Assembly (NCBI GenBank): GCA_007132225.1
Contig: SLPB01000082.1
Coordinates: 1-38,506 of the forward strand
Length of the DNA: 38,506 nt
Direction of reading: 5' to 3'
DNA from: Bacteroidales bacterium
GTDB lineage: Bacteria > Bacteroidota > Bacteroidia > Bacteroidales > PUMT01
The notes under the pieces are model-generated. The model saw nothing but the letters and a program-made list of their open reading frames with translations, was not told the origin of the DNA and did no database searches. The position numbers and the translations under genes are program-made. Positions 28,207-38,105 of this stretch are shown here, piece by piece; within the stretch, counting starts at the first letter, position 1; each line of letters opens with the position of its first letter.

Positions 28207-29592
28207 TCAAAACAATAACATGGTAGCTACGCCAAAATATATTAGCAGCCCGGTGATATCGACAATGGTGGTTATCGCCGGACTGGCAGCCACGGCAGCG
28301 TCACCCCCGAGCTTTTTCACCAGCAGGGGCAGGCCGGCACCGATGATCGTGGATGATATTACCTGCAAACAAAGAGCTGCAGATATGGCAAAGGCGATAA
28401 ACAAAAGATTTTGTTCATGGGGAATCTCAGTTTCCCAGGACAGAAATAATATCTTGCCAAAAGCAATTATTCCCAGTACCCCTGAAAGTAAAATTGCTAT
28501 TCGTGCTTCCTTGAAAAGGATATTAAACCAGTTCTTTACCGATATCTGACCAAGAGCAATAGCCCTTATTACCATTGTAGCAGCCTGCGACCCGGCATTT
28601 CCACCGGTATCAGCAATCATCGGCATATAAAGTGCCAGAATAATAAGCGAAGACATGGCCTCTTCATAACTATGAATAATCATTCCCGATATCACACCTA
28701 TGATCGCAAGTGATGAAAGCCACACCACCCGTTTTTTAAAATGTCCGAATATTCCGGTTTCAACATAATTGAGGTCCTCCGGACTTGGGAGTATACCCAT
28801 GAACTTTTCCATATCCTCCGTATGCTCGGCACGAATTACATCAATAGCCTCATCATGTCTTACAATACCAGCCAGCTGACGATGGGCATTAAGAACAGGA
28901 ATGGCTACCATATCATATTTTTCTATTTTCCCGGCAACACTTTCCCTGTCTTCATTAACATCAGCCCATACAAAATCAGACCGGAGCACATCCTTAACCC
29001 GGGAATCAGGACTGGCCATTATTATATCCTTAAGGGTAACGAAGCCTTTCATTTTCATATTCTCATCAACGACATAAATGTAATATATCATTTTTTTGGA
29101 AGGTGCATCAACACGGATTTTATCTATAGCCTCTGTAACAGTCATCTCTGCCTGAACAGTAGCAAAATCAGTGATCATTATACTTCCGGCTGTCTCTTCC
29201 GGAAAAGAGCTTAGAAAAATAACATCTTCACGGGTTTTCTTATCAAGAAAAGGAAGAAGTTCAAGCTGCTGGTCCTTGTCCAGTTCCTGGTAAAGGTCTG
29301 CCCGAACATCAGAAGACATATTGGTAAATATACCGGCAAAAAATCGCCTGTCAACATGTTCAAATAACTCCAGCAGTAGTTCCATGTCCATGTTGGATGC
29401 AATATACCCCAGATCCTCTGTTGAAAAAACAGGTAACACTTGCAATATCTGATCATGACTCAGGTTACGGAAAAGATCTGCAATCTCAACTGCGGGCATT
29501 TTTTTCAGGATAGCTGCCAGAGCTTCCATCTCATTTGCTTCTGCCAATCCACGAACAATCGACTGCCTCTGATCTTTTACTAAGTTTTCCAT
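28207..29592 (-). CDS. mgtE: Magnesium transporter MgtE
   Basis: 461 aa; MgtE N domain, CBS region, C-terminal TM domain with MPMIADTGGNAGSQAATMVIRAIALGQ. Confidence 0.95.
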   Translation of the reverse strand: MENLVKDQRQSIVRGLAEANEMEALAAILKKMPAVEIADLFRNLSHDQILQVLPVFSTEDLGYIASNMDMELLLELFEHVDRRFFAGIFTNMSSDVRADLYQELDKDQQLELLPFLDKKTREDVIFLSSFPEETAGSIMITDFATVQAEMTVTEAIDKIRVDAPSKKMIYYIYVVDENMKMKGFVTLKDIIMASPDSRVKDVLRSDFVWADVNEDRESVAGKIEKYDMVAIPVLNAHRQLAGIVRHDEAIDVIRAEHTEDMEKFMGILPSPEDLNYVETGIFGHFKKRVVWLSSLAIIGVISGMIIHSYEEAMSSLIILALYMPMIADTGGNAGSQAATMVIRAIALGQISVKNWFNILFKEARIAILLSGVLGIIAFGKILFLSWETEIPHEQNLLFIAFAISAALCLQVISSTIIGAGLPLLVKKLGGDAAVAASPAITTIVDITGLLIYFGVATMLLF

Positions 29593-29694
29593 GATACGGA
29601 TATTAATTTGGTATTATACGATACTACACCATCCAATGCCAGGTAAAACCTGAAACACTATTCCTGCAGCTAACAATAAATGAAGGGAATAAAT

Positions 29695-29717
29695 AAAAAA
29701 CCCTTCACGGGAAGGGG
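29695..29717 (-). terminator. Intrinsic terminator of the mgtE leader (riboswitch expression platform)
   Basis: Minus strand CCCTTC-CCGT-GAAGGG-TTTTTT between the M-box aptamer and mgtE. Confidence 0.85.
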
Positions 29718-29783
29718 CAAATGGTAATTTGTACATTAATAGCGGCTGACTGGCTGTCATCCGGTAAGAATATAAAAAATGCC

Positions 29784-29940
29784 CCTTGTTGAGTTTTAGC
29801 TCTGAATGACTTATTCTGTTCAAAACAGAAAGCTGCCTTATGCCAAGCCTTAATCCGGCCGGGCCTGTTCTACCCATTGGCGTCTGTAGACGTTTTTGGG
29901 CAACAGCCTGTGTTCATTCAGTAGCCTCACCTAACAGGCT
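29784..29940 (-). promoter_or_regulatory. M-box (ykoK leader) Mg2+ riboswitch aptamer
   Basis: Minus strand AGCCTGTTAGGTGAGGCTACTGAATGAACACAGGCTGTTGCCCAAAAACGTCTACAGACGCCAATGGGTAGAACAGG...AAGGC...CAGAGCTAAAACTCAACAAGG matches M-box conserved blocks GTTAGGTGAGGCT, GCTGnTGCCC, GACGCCAATGGGT, GCTAAAnCTC. Confidence 0.93.
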
Positions 29941-30196
29941 AAAACTGATTGCAAAAGTAATAAATTACAATTCAATAAAAAAGCCTCCGGTAATTCTTTT
30001 TTAACCAAGTACCTCCCTGATAAGCAGCCTGTTATAATAAGGCCTGTTGAAAACAATCTGCTAAAATTTCGTGATCGATTAAAAAAATTTGCTTTGTAGG
30101 AAAAAATACCTAATTTGCCTGTTGGTCAATATCTGTTAAGCTATACCAAAGCAAACATTATCAATCAGTATTACTCATTAAACTCTTTAAATTTTC

Positions 30197-31654
30197 ATGA
30201 GTATATTTAAAAATTCAGAACCCGGAATTATCTGGAAATATTTTGAAGAGATATGCATGGTTCCAAGGCCCTCAAAAAAGGAGGAAAAGATCATCTCATT
30301 CCTCACTAACTTTGCCGGGAAACACAATCTGAGCTTCAAAAAAGATACTGCAGGCAATATTCTTATCACCAAACCTCCGACCAAAGGATATGAAAATAAA
30401 AAAACAGTGGTTTTGCAAAGTCACATGGATATGGTGGGTGAAAAACACTCCGGAGTTGATCATGATTTTCAAACAGATCCGGTTAATCCTTTCATTGAAG
30501 GTGACTGGGTGAAAGCAAAAGGCACAACCCTTGGAGCCGACGATGGAATAGGAATGGCAGCCCAACTGGCACTGCTTGCATCCTCCGATTTGCAACACGG
30601 TGCAATAGAGTGCCTGTTTACCGTGGATGAAGAAACCGGGTTGTCAGGAGCCTTTGCTTTACAGCCTGGCTTCTTCCGGGGCACTATCCTTTTAAATCTT
30701 GATTCGGAGGATGAGGGAGAACTGTTTATAGGTTGTGCCGGCGGTATTGATACAATAGCCACTATGGAGTACGAGGAGGAAGCTATTCCATCCTCTCATA
30801 CCGGGTTCCTGGTTAATGTCGGGGGACTAAAAGGGGGGCATTCAGGAGACGACATTCATAAGGGGCGTGGTAATTCAAACAAAATACTCAACAGGTTCCT
30901 CTGGAATATCAACAGCCGGTTTGACATGAAGCTTATATGGTTTGATGGGGGGAACCTCCGAAATGCAATACCAAGAGAGGCCGGGGCCCTGTTTTCAATC
31001 CACCATGAAGACATCGGGGATATGGAAAAGTATTTTGAGTTATTTGCAAAAACCATCTCAAATGAGCTGTCACATAATGAACCGCGATTCAGTATCACAA
31101 TGAACCCGGCAGAAATTCCTTCCCGGTCCGTTGATGAAGATACACAGTCTGACCTGTTGTTATCGTTGTATGCCTGTCCGAACGGGGTTATATCATGGAG
31201 CCCGGAAATTATTGATATGGTTCAGACATCCACTAACCTGGCTTCTGTTAAGTTTAAGGAGAGTAAAATTTACATTACGACAAGTCAGCGCTCATCATCG
31301 GATTCAGAAAAAACCGATATAGCCTCAATGGTGGAAAGTGTTTTCAGGCTGGCAAATGCAAGCATCAAAAAAACAGGCTCATACCCGGGATGGGATCCCA
31401 AAAGGGATTCAGAGATACTCCAAATAAGTGAATCAGCATATAAACGTCTTTTTGGTACCGGTCCTGTTGTACGGGCCATTCATGCTGGGCTGGAATGTGG
31501 TTTGTTTCTTGAAAAATATCCGGATCTGGATATGATTTCCTTTGGTCCTACCATAAAAGGAGCTCATTCGCCTGATGAACGCCTGCATATAGGTTCTGTA
31601 CAAAAATTCTGGTCCCTGCTAACTGAAATACTGAAAGATATACCAGAAAACTAG
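30197..31654 (+). CDS. pepD: Aminoacyl-histidine dipeptidase / cytosol non-specific dipeptidase
   Basis: 485 aa; LQSHMDMVGEK, LGADDGIGMAAQLAL, VDEETGLSGA, GGHSGDDI, GPTIKGAHSPDERLHI. Confidence 0.95.
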   Translation: MSIFKNSEPGIIWKYFEEICMVPRPSKKEEKIISFLTNFAGKHNLSFKKDTAGNILITKPPTKGYENKKTVVLQSHMDMVGEKHSGVDHDFQTDPVNPFIEGDWVKAKGTTLGADDGIGMAAQLALLASSDLQHGAIECLFTVDEETGLSGAFALQPGFFRGTILLNLDSEDEGELFIGCAGGIDTIATMEYEEEAIPSSHTGFLVNVGGLKGGHSGDDIHKGRGNSNKILNRFLWNINSRFDMKLIWFDGGNLRNAIPREAGALFSIHHEDIGDMEKYFELFAKTISNELSHNEPRFSITMNPAEIPSRSVDEDTQSDLLLSLYACPNGVISWSPEIIDMVQTSTNLASVKFKESKIYITTSQRSSSDSEKTDIASMVESVFRLANASIKKTGSYPGWDPKRDSEILQISESAYKRLFGTGPVVRAIHAGLECGLFLEKYPDLDMISFGPTIKGAHSPDERLHIGSVQKFWSLLTEILKDIPEN

Positions 31655-31805
31655 ATAACCATTACCCTGTCAGAAAAAACCATATCACAACCGCCCCTGC
31701 CCCGTTATATTGGTCCCGGACAGCTTTGCATGAATAACCTGACCGGCAGCTAAACGGGAGAGACGGTCAGGAACATGAATGCCCGACACCCTGGCTATTT
31801 GAATA

Positions 31806-31964
31806 TTACAGCTCCACAAACTCCGTTGCCCCTGCCCCGCAAACCGGACAGGTCCATGTGTCAGGCAGCTCTTCAAAAGCCGTTCCGGGTTCAATATCAC
31901 CAGCCAGATCACCCGTATCGGGATCATAATGATAACCACATACAGTACATCTGTATTTTTTCAT
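31806..31964 (-). CDS. Rubredoxin
   Basis: Absent from the ORF track (52 aa). [52 protein letters not shown]; both CxxCG pairs present. Confidence 0.95.
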   Translation of the reverse strand: MKKYRCTVCGYHYDPDTGDLAGDIEPGTAFEELPDTWTCPVCGAGATEFVEL

Positions 31965-32022
31965 ATTGCAGATAGATTAAATTTGGAATACCCGCCCGCC
32001 GGGTTTCTAAAAATGAGATATG

Positions 32023-32433
32023 CTATTTTTTCTTATTTTCACAAAGTTCTGTCAAAACTCCAAAGGTGGATTTAGGATGAAGAAAAGCAATATCCAATCC
32101 CTCCGCTCCTTTCCTTGGCTCTTTATCGATGGTTTGGATCCCATTTTCCTGCGCTTGTGAGAGTGCCTCTCCAATTCCCTTAACTGCAAATGCTATATGA
32201 TGGACTCCCTCTCCCCGTTTCTCGAGGAACTTTGCAACCGGTCCGTCCCCGGAAGTTGATTCCAGCAGTTCTATCTTTGTCTCTCCGGCCATAAAAAAGG
32301 CAGTACGGACTTTCTGATCCACAACTTCCTCAATATTATAACAATGAAGCCCCATAACATCCTCATAAAATCTGATGGCCTTATTAAGATCCTTAACGGC
32401 AATGCCGATATGTTCAATATGTGTTGTTTGCAT
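32023..32433 (-). CDS. mce: Methylmalonyl-CoA epimerase (VOC family)
   Basis: 136 aa; HIEHIGIAVKDLNKAIRFYEDVMGL, KRGEGVHHIAFAV, GVLTELCE. Confidence 0.9.
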   Translation of the reverse strand: MQTTHIEHIGIAVKDLNKAIRFYEDVMGLHCYNIEEVVDQKVRTAFFMAGETKIELLESTSGDGPVAKFLEKRGEGVHHIAFAVKGIGEALSQAQENGIQTIDKEPRKGAEGLDIAFLHPKSTFGVLTELCENKKK

Positions 32434-32750
32434 GACATTAGTTATTTGGTTGCAACAAATTTATCTATAAATGATGTAAGTGCAGCATGATTTTTATCAA
32501 TTAAGTATTGCGAAAATTCACCCTTAAACATACAGGCTGATGATAAGAGTCAGGTCAGCCGGAAGTTGCTCAAAAATTCATTCCATCCTTTTGGAAATCT
32601 AAACATGACCCGGAAAAAAATTCTTCAAAGAAAGCGTTAAGCTAAATTTGATATTACTTTAATATATCTTTGTAATATCTTCGGCAGTATTTTTTAAGCA
32701 GTAACATTATATGATCTTATTGGCCGTTACCGAAGGCTATTTGAACAACA

Positions 32751-34664
32751 ATGCATTTATTCTCACATCAGATACTATTACTTGGAAAGCGCCTGCTATT
32801 GCTGTTATTCATGTTTTTCCTTGGCAGGCTCTTTTTTTATCTTCACAATCTTCATTACTTTGCAGGTGCCTGGCCGGATGAGGTGATAAACAGTTTTGTG
32901 TATGGGGTGCAATTTGATGTATCTGCCATTATCTACTTCCACCTGCCATTTATTATTCTTCACCTGTTACCGGCAAATTTTGTTTCCGGGAGAGTAAATG
33001 AAAAAATACTTGAATATTACTTTATTGTTGTCGGGGGATTGATGATGCTGGGCAATTTATTGGACTCGGAATATTTCCGGTTTACAGGAAAGCGCACTAC
33101 CAGTGACATTTTTGCCTATGCAGGGCTTAGTGAAGATATAATCAACCTTATCCCAAGATTTATATACGACTACTGGTACATCTTTCTTATATGGTTATTA
33201 TTACTTTACGGGGCATGGAGAATTTATCCTGTATCCAGAAAAAGGTGCTCCCCGAAATTAATCTCCGGGAAAAGGGGGGTTATGCTTCATACCTTGATGA
33301 TGTTGCTGGCTTTAGTATTCCTAATTAGCCTGGCCCGGGGATACAGGCTTAAGCCGCTCAGGGTAATAACTGCTACCAACTATGTCTCTGCGGAAAATTT
33401 ACCCCTGATCCTGAATACCCCTTTCACCATTATGAAGTCCTTCAATAAACAGCATCTCAGGGTACCGGACTATTTTTCAATGGAACAGGCTGAAAGAATA
33501 TACTCACCAGTACATAATACACAAAATAGTAACGGGGGAGGCAAACTCAATGTAGTGGTTATCATTATGGAAAGTTTTTCCAAAGAACATTCAGGCTACC
33601 TGTCCGGATCAGAAGGCTACATGCCTTTTCTGGATTCCCTGATGCAACATTCACTGGTTTTCCCCAACTCCTTTGCAAATGCAAAAAAATCTATCGAAGC
33701 CCTTCCGGCGATACTTGCATCCATCCCCGCCCTTATGGAAACACCCTTTATCTCATCGCCCTATTCTGCCAATGCTATCAACTCGCTTCCCGGTGAACTT
33801 GGCCGGCATGATTATCATACCTCATTTTTTCACGGGGGCATCAATGGAACAATGGGATTTGACGATTTCACCAGGCTGGCAGGAGTGGAAAACTATTATG
33901 GAAGGAATGAGTTCGGTAATGATGAGTATTTTGACGGTTATTGGGGCATTTATGATGAAGAGTTTTTTCTGTATTTTGCCCAAAAACTAAATTCATTTCC
34001 CCAGCCATTTTTCAGCTGCTTCTTTTCACTCTCATCACATCATCCCTATACCATCCCGGATAAACACAAAGACCGGTTTCCCGATGGAGAACTGCCTATT
34101 CACAAAAGCATAGCTTATGCAGACTATTCGCTTATGCGGTTTTTTGAATCAATCAGGGATAAGCACTGGTTTGATAACACACTTTTTGTTATCACCTCCG
34201 ATCATACAGCGAAATCACTTAATCCTTTCTACCAGAACAGGGTTGGAGACTATGCCGTGCCAATATTATACTTCCATCCCGGAAATCCGGATTTAAAAGG
34301 AGTCAACAACCGGATAACCCAGCATATAGATATTATGCCTTCAGTTCTGGACTATGTAAACACAGACAGTCATTTCATCTCCTTTGGAAGCTCAGTTTTT
34401 TCTGACAGGGAAAAAGGGTTTGCAGTGAATTATCTTAACCAACTCTACCAGTACAAGGAAGACGAATGGGTGCTTTTCCACAATGGCGAGCGCGCCACAG
34501 CCATCCATAACTTCATAACAGACAGTCTGCTAAGAAAAAACTACCTGGAAATGCAGGGTGCTGGCCATGAGAACGTCAATAAAACAGATCTGGAAGCCAG
34601 GCTTAAAAGCATCATTCAGCAATATAACCACCGTATGCTGAACAATCAGCTGACAGCCGAATAA
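32751..34664 (+). CDS. LTA synthase-like sulfatase / phosphoglycerol transferase family protein
   Basis: 637 aa; N-terminal TMs, NVVVIIMESFSKEHSGYL, FANAKKSIEALPAILASIP, FFHGGINGTMGFDDF, FVITSDHT. Confidence 0.9.
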   Translation: MHLFSHQILLLGKRLLLLLFMFFLGRLFFYLHNLHYFAGAWPDEVINSFVYGVQFDVSAIIYFHLPFIILHLLPANFVSGRVNEKILEYYFIVVGGLMMLGNLLDSEYFRFTGKRTTSDIFAYAGLSEDIINLIPRFIYDYWYIFLIWLLLLYGAWRIYPVSRKRCSPKLISGKRGVMLHTLMMLLALVFLISLARGYRLKPLRVITATNYVSAENLPLILNTPFTIMKSFNKQHLRVPDYFSMEQAERIYSPVHNTQNSNGGGKLNVVVIIMESFSKEHSGYLSGSEGYMPFLDSLMQHSLVFPNSFANAKKSIEALPAILASIPALMETPFISSPYSANAINSLPGELGRHDYHTSFFHGGINGTMGFDDFTRLAGVENYYGRNEFGNDEYFDGYWGIYDEEFFLYFAQKLNSFPQPFFSCFFSLSSHHPYTIPDKHKDRFPDGELPIHKSIAYADYSLMRFFESIRDKHWFDNTLFVITSDHTAKSLNPFYQNRVGDYAVPILYFHPGNPDLKGVNNRITQHIDIMPSVLDYVNTDSHFISFGSSVFSDREKGFAVNYLNQLYQYKEDEWVLFHNGERATAIHNFITDSLLRKNYLEMQGAGHENVNKTDLEARLKSIIQQYNHRMLNNQLTAE

Positions 34665-34694
34665 GCACAACAATCACTTTTGTGCAACAACAGA

Positions 34695-37600
34695 CTAATC
34701 TATTATTGCATCATATATCACCTGCTGTATCTTTGTCCTGACATTCATTTGCTGCAGCTTATTATTGTACTGATCGGGATGAACACGATTTGAAAGAAAG
34801 ATATATACAATTTCCTCTTTTGGATCAACCCAGGCCATAGTTCCGGTAAAACCTGTGTGTCCATAACTCTCCGGTGAAGCTGAACGGGCAGTCGGGCCAT
34901 TTCTGGAGAAATTCCTCTCGGGCTTGTCAAAACCAATCCCCCGGCGGTTGCCATTGTGGAAGTTGGGAGCAGAGGTAAACATTTTTATGGTTTCGGGCTT
35001 GAAGAAAGTTCTGCCCCCGTATTCGCCTTTTTGAAGAAGCAATTGCATAAACTTTGCCAGGTCATTTGCATTGGAGAAAAGACCGGCATGACCTCCCACC
35101 CCTCCTATCATAGCAGTGCCGGCATCATGAACATGGCCGTGCACAATCTGCCGCCGGAATACATTATCATTTTCAGTGGGTATTATCTCACCAATATCAT
35201 ACTTTTCCAGAGGTAAATAAGTCATCCTCCCTGCACCAAGAGGTTTGTAGAAATTCCTGTACACGTACTCTTCAAGTGGCTGTGAGCTGATATTCCTGAT
35301 AATGTTTTTAAGGTAATAATAACCAAGATCACTATACAGGTACCTGTTATTGGGCCTGAGCGGAGAATGATCGATACGCAGGTACAAAGAATCCAGGTAA
35401 AACCTGTTCATGTACATTTTGTTTGCAACCCGGATGTTAAAATCATGCTCCGGGTATTCATTAAAAAGACTGTCAAGGAACCTGTAGTTTTTATTCATGA
35501 ACATGTTGCCGCCAAGCATATACGGGTAACGAGCAGAGACCCTCCGTGAAAAAAGCTCTTCTCCCGGTATAAGACTTTCAAATGTATCATAGTAAAAGGG
35601 AATCCATGGCTGCAATCCGGCCTGATGGGTAAGAACATCCTTTATGATCAGTCCGGTCTTGTTGGTGCCTTCCAGCTCAGGTAAATAATCTCCCAGTGAC
35701 CGGCCCAGATCAAGCTTTCCTTCATCAATGAGTTTCATTAAGGCCGGAACAGATGAAGCGATCTTGGTAATTGATGCCAGATCATAGAGATCGCTGGTTT
35801 TGACCGGATCGGTATTCCTGTAGGTATGATAACCAAAAGCCTTATGGTAAACCACCTTCCCCCTGCGGGCAACCAGCACCTGTGCCCCGGGTGTGGCTCT
35901 TTCATTTATTGCATTCTCTACAATTGCATCGATATCTTTCAGTTTCTCCGAATCCAGCCCTGCTTTTTCAGCAACGGAATAACTCAGTCTGAAGCCCCCA
36001 TCAGTTTTATGTCTCTGACCGGCAACGAATCGTGGTGACACAGTTACAGGCAGTCTGCCCCGGGCACCAACGCCCCCAAAAATAAGCTGTGCAGAATATT
36101 CCTGGGCTGCCTTATTATCATCATATGACAATACCAAAGCTCTGACCCCTGACAAGTCATCAAAAAATTCCAGTCCGTAGGGAGATGTGAATAAAGATAA
36201 AACAACATTATTTCTGTTTTTCAGTCTCCTAATGAAATAAGAGGTCTGCGGAGATACGCCATACTGTCTTCTTCTTCTGCTATCAGCGTCAAGAATACCA
36301 ACAATTACCAGATTGAAATTATCCAGTTCGTTTATAAGCTGGTTAAATTGTTCCAGTGTTGAATATTTACTATAGTTGAAATGTGTAACCGATGTATAAA
36401 GTTCAAGGGTTTCCTGGAAAGCACTCTGCTTACCATCACCAATAGATACGGTTGCTATATTCAAAGTATCCAGGTTCCTGAGCGGAATAATGTTGTTTTT
36501 GTTCTCCAGAAGGGTAATGGAAGCCTCGGTAATATTTCTTTTCAGGTTCTCTGACTCTTGTTTGTTCAGATCACTGTCAATACCACTTATCCTGACAGGT
36601 TTAAATTTGTTCAGTCCCAACCAGTACTTGGCCATAAGTATTTTCCTGCACCTTTCATCTATCATCTCCCGGGTGATAATGTTATCATCCACGGCTTTTT
36701 TAATCGCCAAAACAGCCCTGTCAACATCCGGAGGCATAAGCAAAATATCATTGCCTGCCAACAGTGCCTGAACTTCAAGCTGACCGGGAGGAAAATAATC
36801 ACTCACCCCCCTCATATTCAAATTATCGGTAAAAACCAATCCCCTGAAGCGAAGTTCAGTATTCAGCAACCCTTCAACAACCTTTGATGATAATGATGAA
36901 GCAAGCCCGGTAGTGCTGTCAATATCCGGAACATGTAAATGGGCAGTCATTATTCCCCCCACTCCTTTATTAATAAGCTCCCTGAAAGGAACAAGTTCAA
37001 GTGAATCAAATCTTTCACGGCCATGGGTAATAACGGGGAGGGAGAAATGAGAATCCTTATCAGTATCTCCGTGGCCCGGGAAGTGCTTTCCGACAGCAAG
37101 CACCCCATGATCCTGCATTCCCTGCATATAATGAATTCCCTTTTCAGTTACATTCCATTTATCCTGGCCGAAAGACCTGCTGCCAATAACAGGATTCATT
37201 GGATTAATATTTATATCCAGTACCGGGGCAAAATTGATATGCGCTCCTATACGTCTCATCTGGCGGGCAATATCTGCTGCCATTTCATAAATAAGCCGGT
37301 CATCCTGAACTGCTCCAAGGATAAGATGTTGGGGGTAGGAAAAAGTACTGTCAAGTCTCATACCCAGTCCCCATTCAGCATCCATAGCAATCATCAGGGG
37401 TGTTTTGGCCAGTGACTGGTACCTGTTGGTAAGGGTTGCCTGGCTGCGGGGCCCTCCGCTCATAAAAACAAGTCCGCCAATATTATATTCCTTCACCACT
37501 CTCTCGATCTCACCGACCCTGGCATACCTGCTGTCTGAATAAGCAGCCACCATGATCAACTGGCCTATCCTTTCATCAGGGGTGAGAGAATTGAAAACAG

Positions 37601-37742
37601 AATCCACCCATTTTTCAGCAGCATCTGCAAAGAAGGGCACCCCCCCCTGATCTGAACGGGCAGATATACCGGATACGGAACAAGGGTTTACAGTAACAAA
37701 GAGTAAAAACAGGGTTAATGAAAAGGAAAACCGGAAAAGCAT
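34695..37742 (-). CDS. GH3 beta-N-acetylhexosaminidase (NagZ-like) fused to beta-lactamase-family serine hydrolase
   Basis: 1015 aa; GH3 VGKHFPGHGDTDKDSHFSLPV and VFTDNLNMRGV; beta-lactamase SITK, YSD, GHTGFTGT. Confidence 0.93.
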   Translation of the reverse strand: MLFRFSFSLTLFLLFVTVNPCSVSGISARSDQGGVPFFADAAEKWVDSVFNSLTPDERIGQLIMVAAYSDSRYARVGEIERVVKEYNIGGLVFMSGGPRSQATLTNRYQSLAKTPLMIAMDAEWGLGMRLDSTFSYPQHLILGAVQDDRLIYEMAADIARQMRRIGAHINFAPVLDININPMNPVIGSRSFGQDKWNVTEKGIHYMQGMQDHGVLAVGKHFPGHGDTDKDSHFSLPVITHGRERFDSLELVPFRELINKGVGGIMTAHLHVPDIDSTTGLASSLSSKVVEGLLNTELRFRGLVFTDNLNMRGVSDYFPPGQLEVQALLAGNDILLMPPDVDRAVLAIKKAVDDNIITREMIDERCRKILMAKYWLGLNKFKPVRISGIDSDLNKQESENLKRNITEASITLLENKNNIIPLRNLDTLNIATVSIGDGKQSAFQETLELYTSVTHFNYSKYSTLEQFNQLINELDNFNLVIVGILDADSRRRRQYGVSPQTSYFIRRLKNRNNVVLSLFTSPYGLEFFDDLSGVRALVLSYDDNKAAQEYSAQLIFGGVGARGRLPVTVSPRFVAGQRHKTDGGFRLSYSVAEKAGLDSEKLKDIDAIVENAINERATPGAQVLVARRGKVVYHKAFGYHTYRNTDPVKTSDLYDLASITKIASSVPALMKLIDEGKLDLGRSLGDYLPELEGTNKTGLIIKDVLTHQAGLQPWIPFYYDTFESLIPGEELFSRRVSARYPYMLGGNMFMNKNYRFLDSLFNEYPEHDFNIRVANKMYMNRFYLDSLYLRIDHSPLRPNNRYLYSDLGYYYLKNIIRNISSQPLEEYVYRNFYKPLGAGRMTYLPLEKYDIGEIIPTENDNVFRRQIVHGHVHDAGTAMIGGVGGHAGLFSNANDLAKFMQLLLQKGEYGGRTFFKPETIKMFTSAPNFHNGNRRGIGFDKPERNFSRNGPTARSASPESYGHTGFTGTMAWVDPKEEIVYIFLSNRVHPDQYNNKLQQMNVRTKIQQVIYDAIID

Positions 37743-38038
37743 AGTTCAAATCTGAGTAAATTAAAGTTCTGATTTGTGTATTTATAAATATCAGTACCCC
37801 CGGGGCAGTCTGATACCGCAAAGTTAATATTTAGAACTGTTACATATATCTACATACGGAGCATTTAAAAAAAAATTGTTGTCACCAGTAAATAAACTCC
37901 GGGTCCCGAATTTAACTCGTGATCACTGGTTTTCCGGTGCCAGGCAGTGCGGAACATATCCCATATCAGGTTAAGTTAAGATCAAATGAGTCAGGCCAGT
38001 AAATGTTGATTAAAAACTATTTCAGGGGTCAGGTATTT

Positions 38039-38069
38039 TTTGGTCTCATTTTTGCTAATTTTACATTTG
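38039..38069 (+). promoter_or_regulatory. Predicted Bacteroidetes-type promoter of the tricorn protease gene
   Basis: TTTG (38039-38042), 19-bp spacer, TACATTTG (38062-38069), 36 bp before the ATG. Confidence 0.6.
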
Positions 38070-38105
38070 TTTGCAAAATATATTTAAACCAATTTAAAAT
38101 CTGTT

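Noticed and set aside
28741-29214. 157-aa plus-strand ORF
   Set aside because: Antisense to mgtE, which has clear MgtE motifs.
31685-31939. 84-aa minus-strand ORF
   Set aside because: Wrong frame over the rubredoxin gene (31806-31964), which has a definitive translation.
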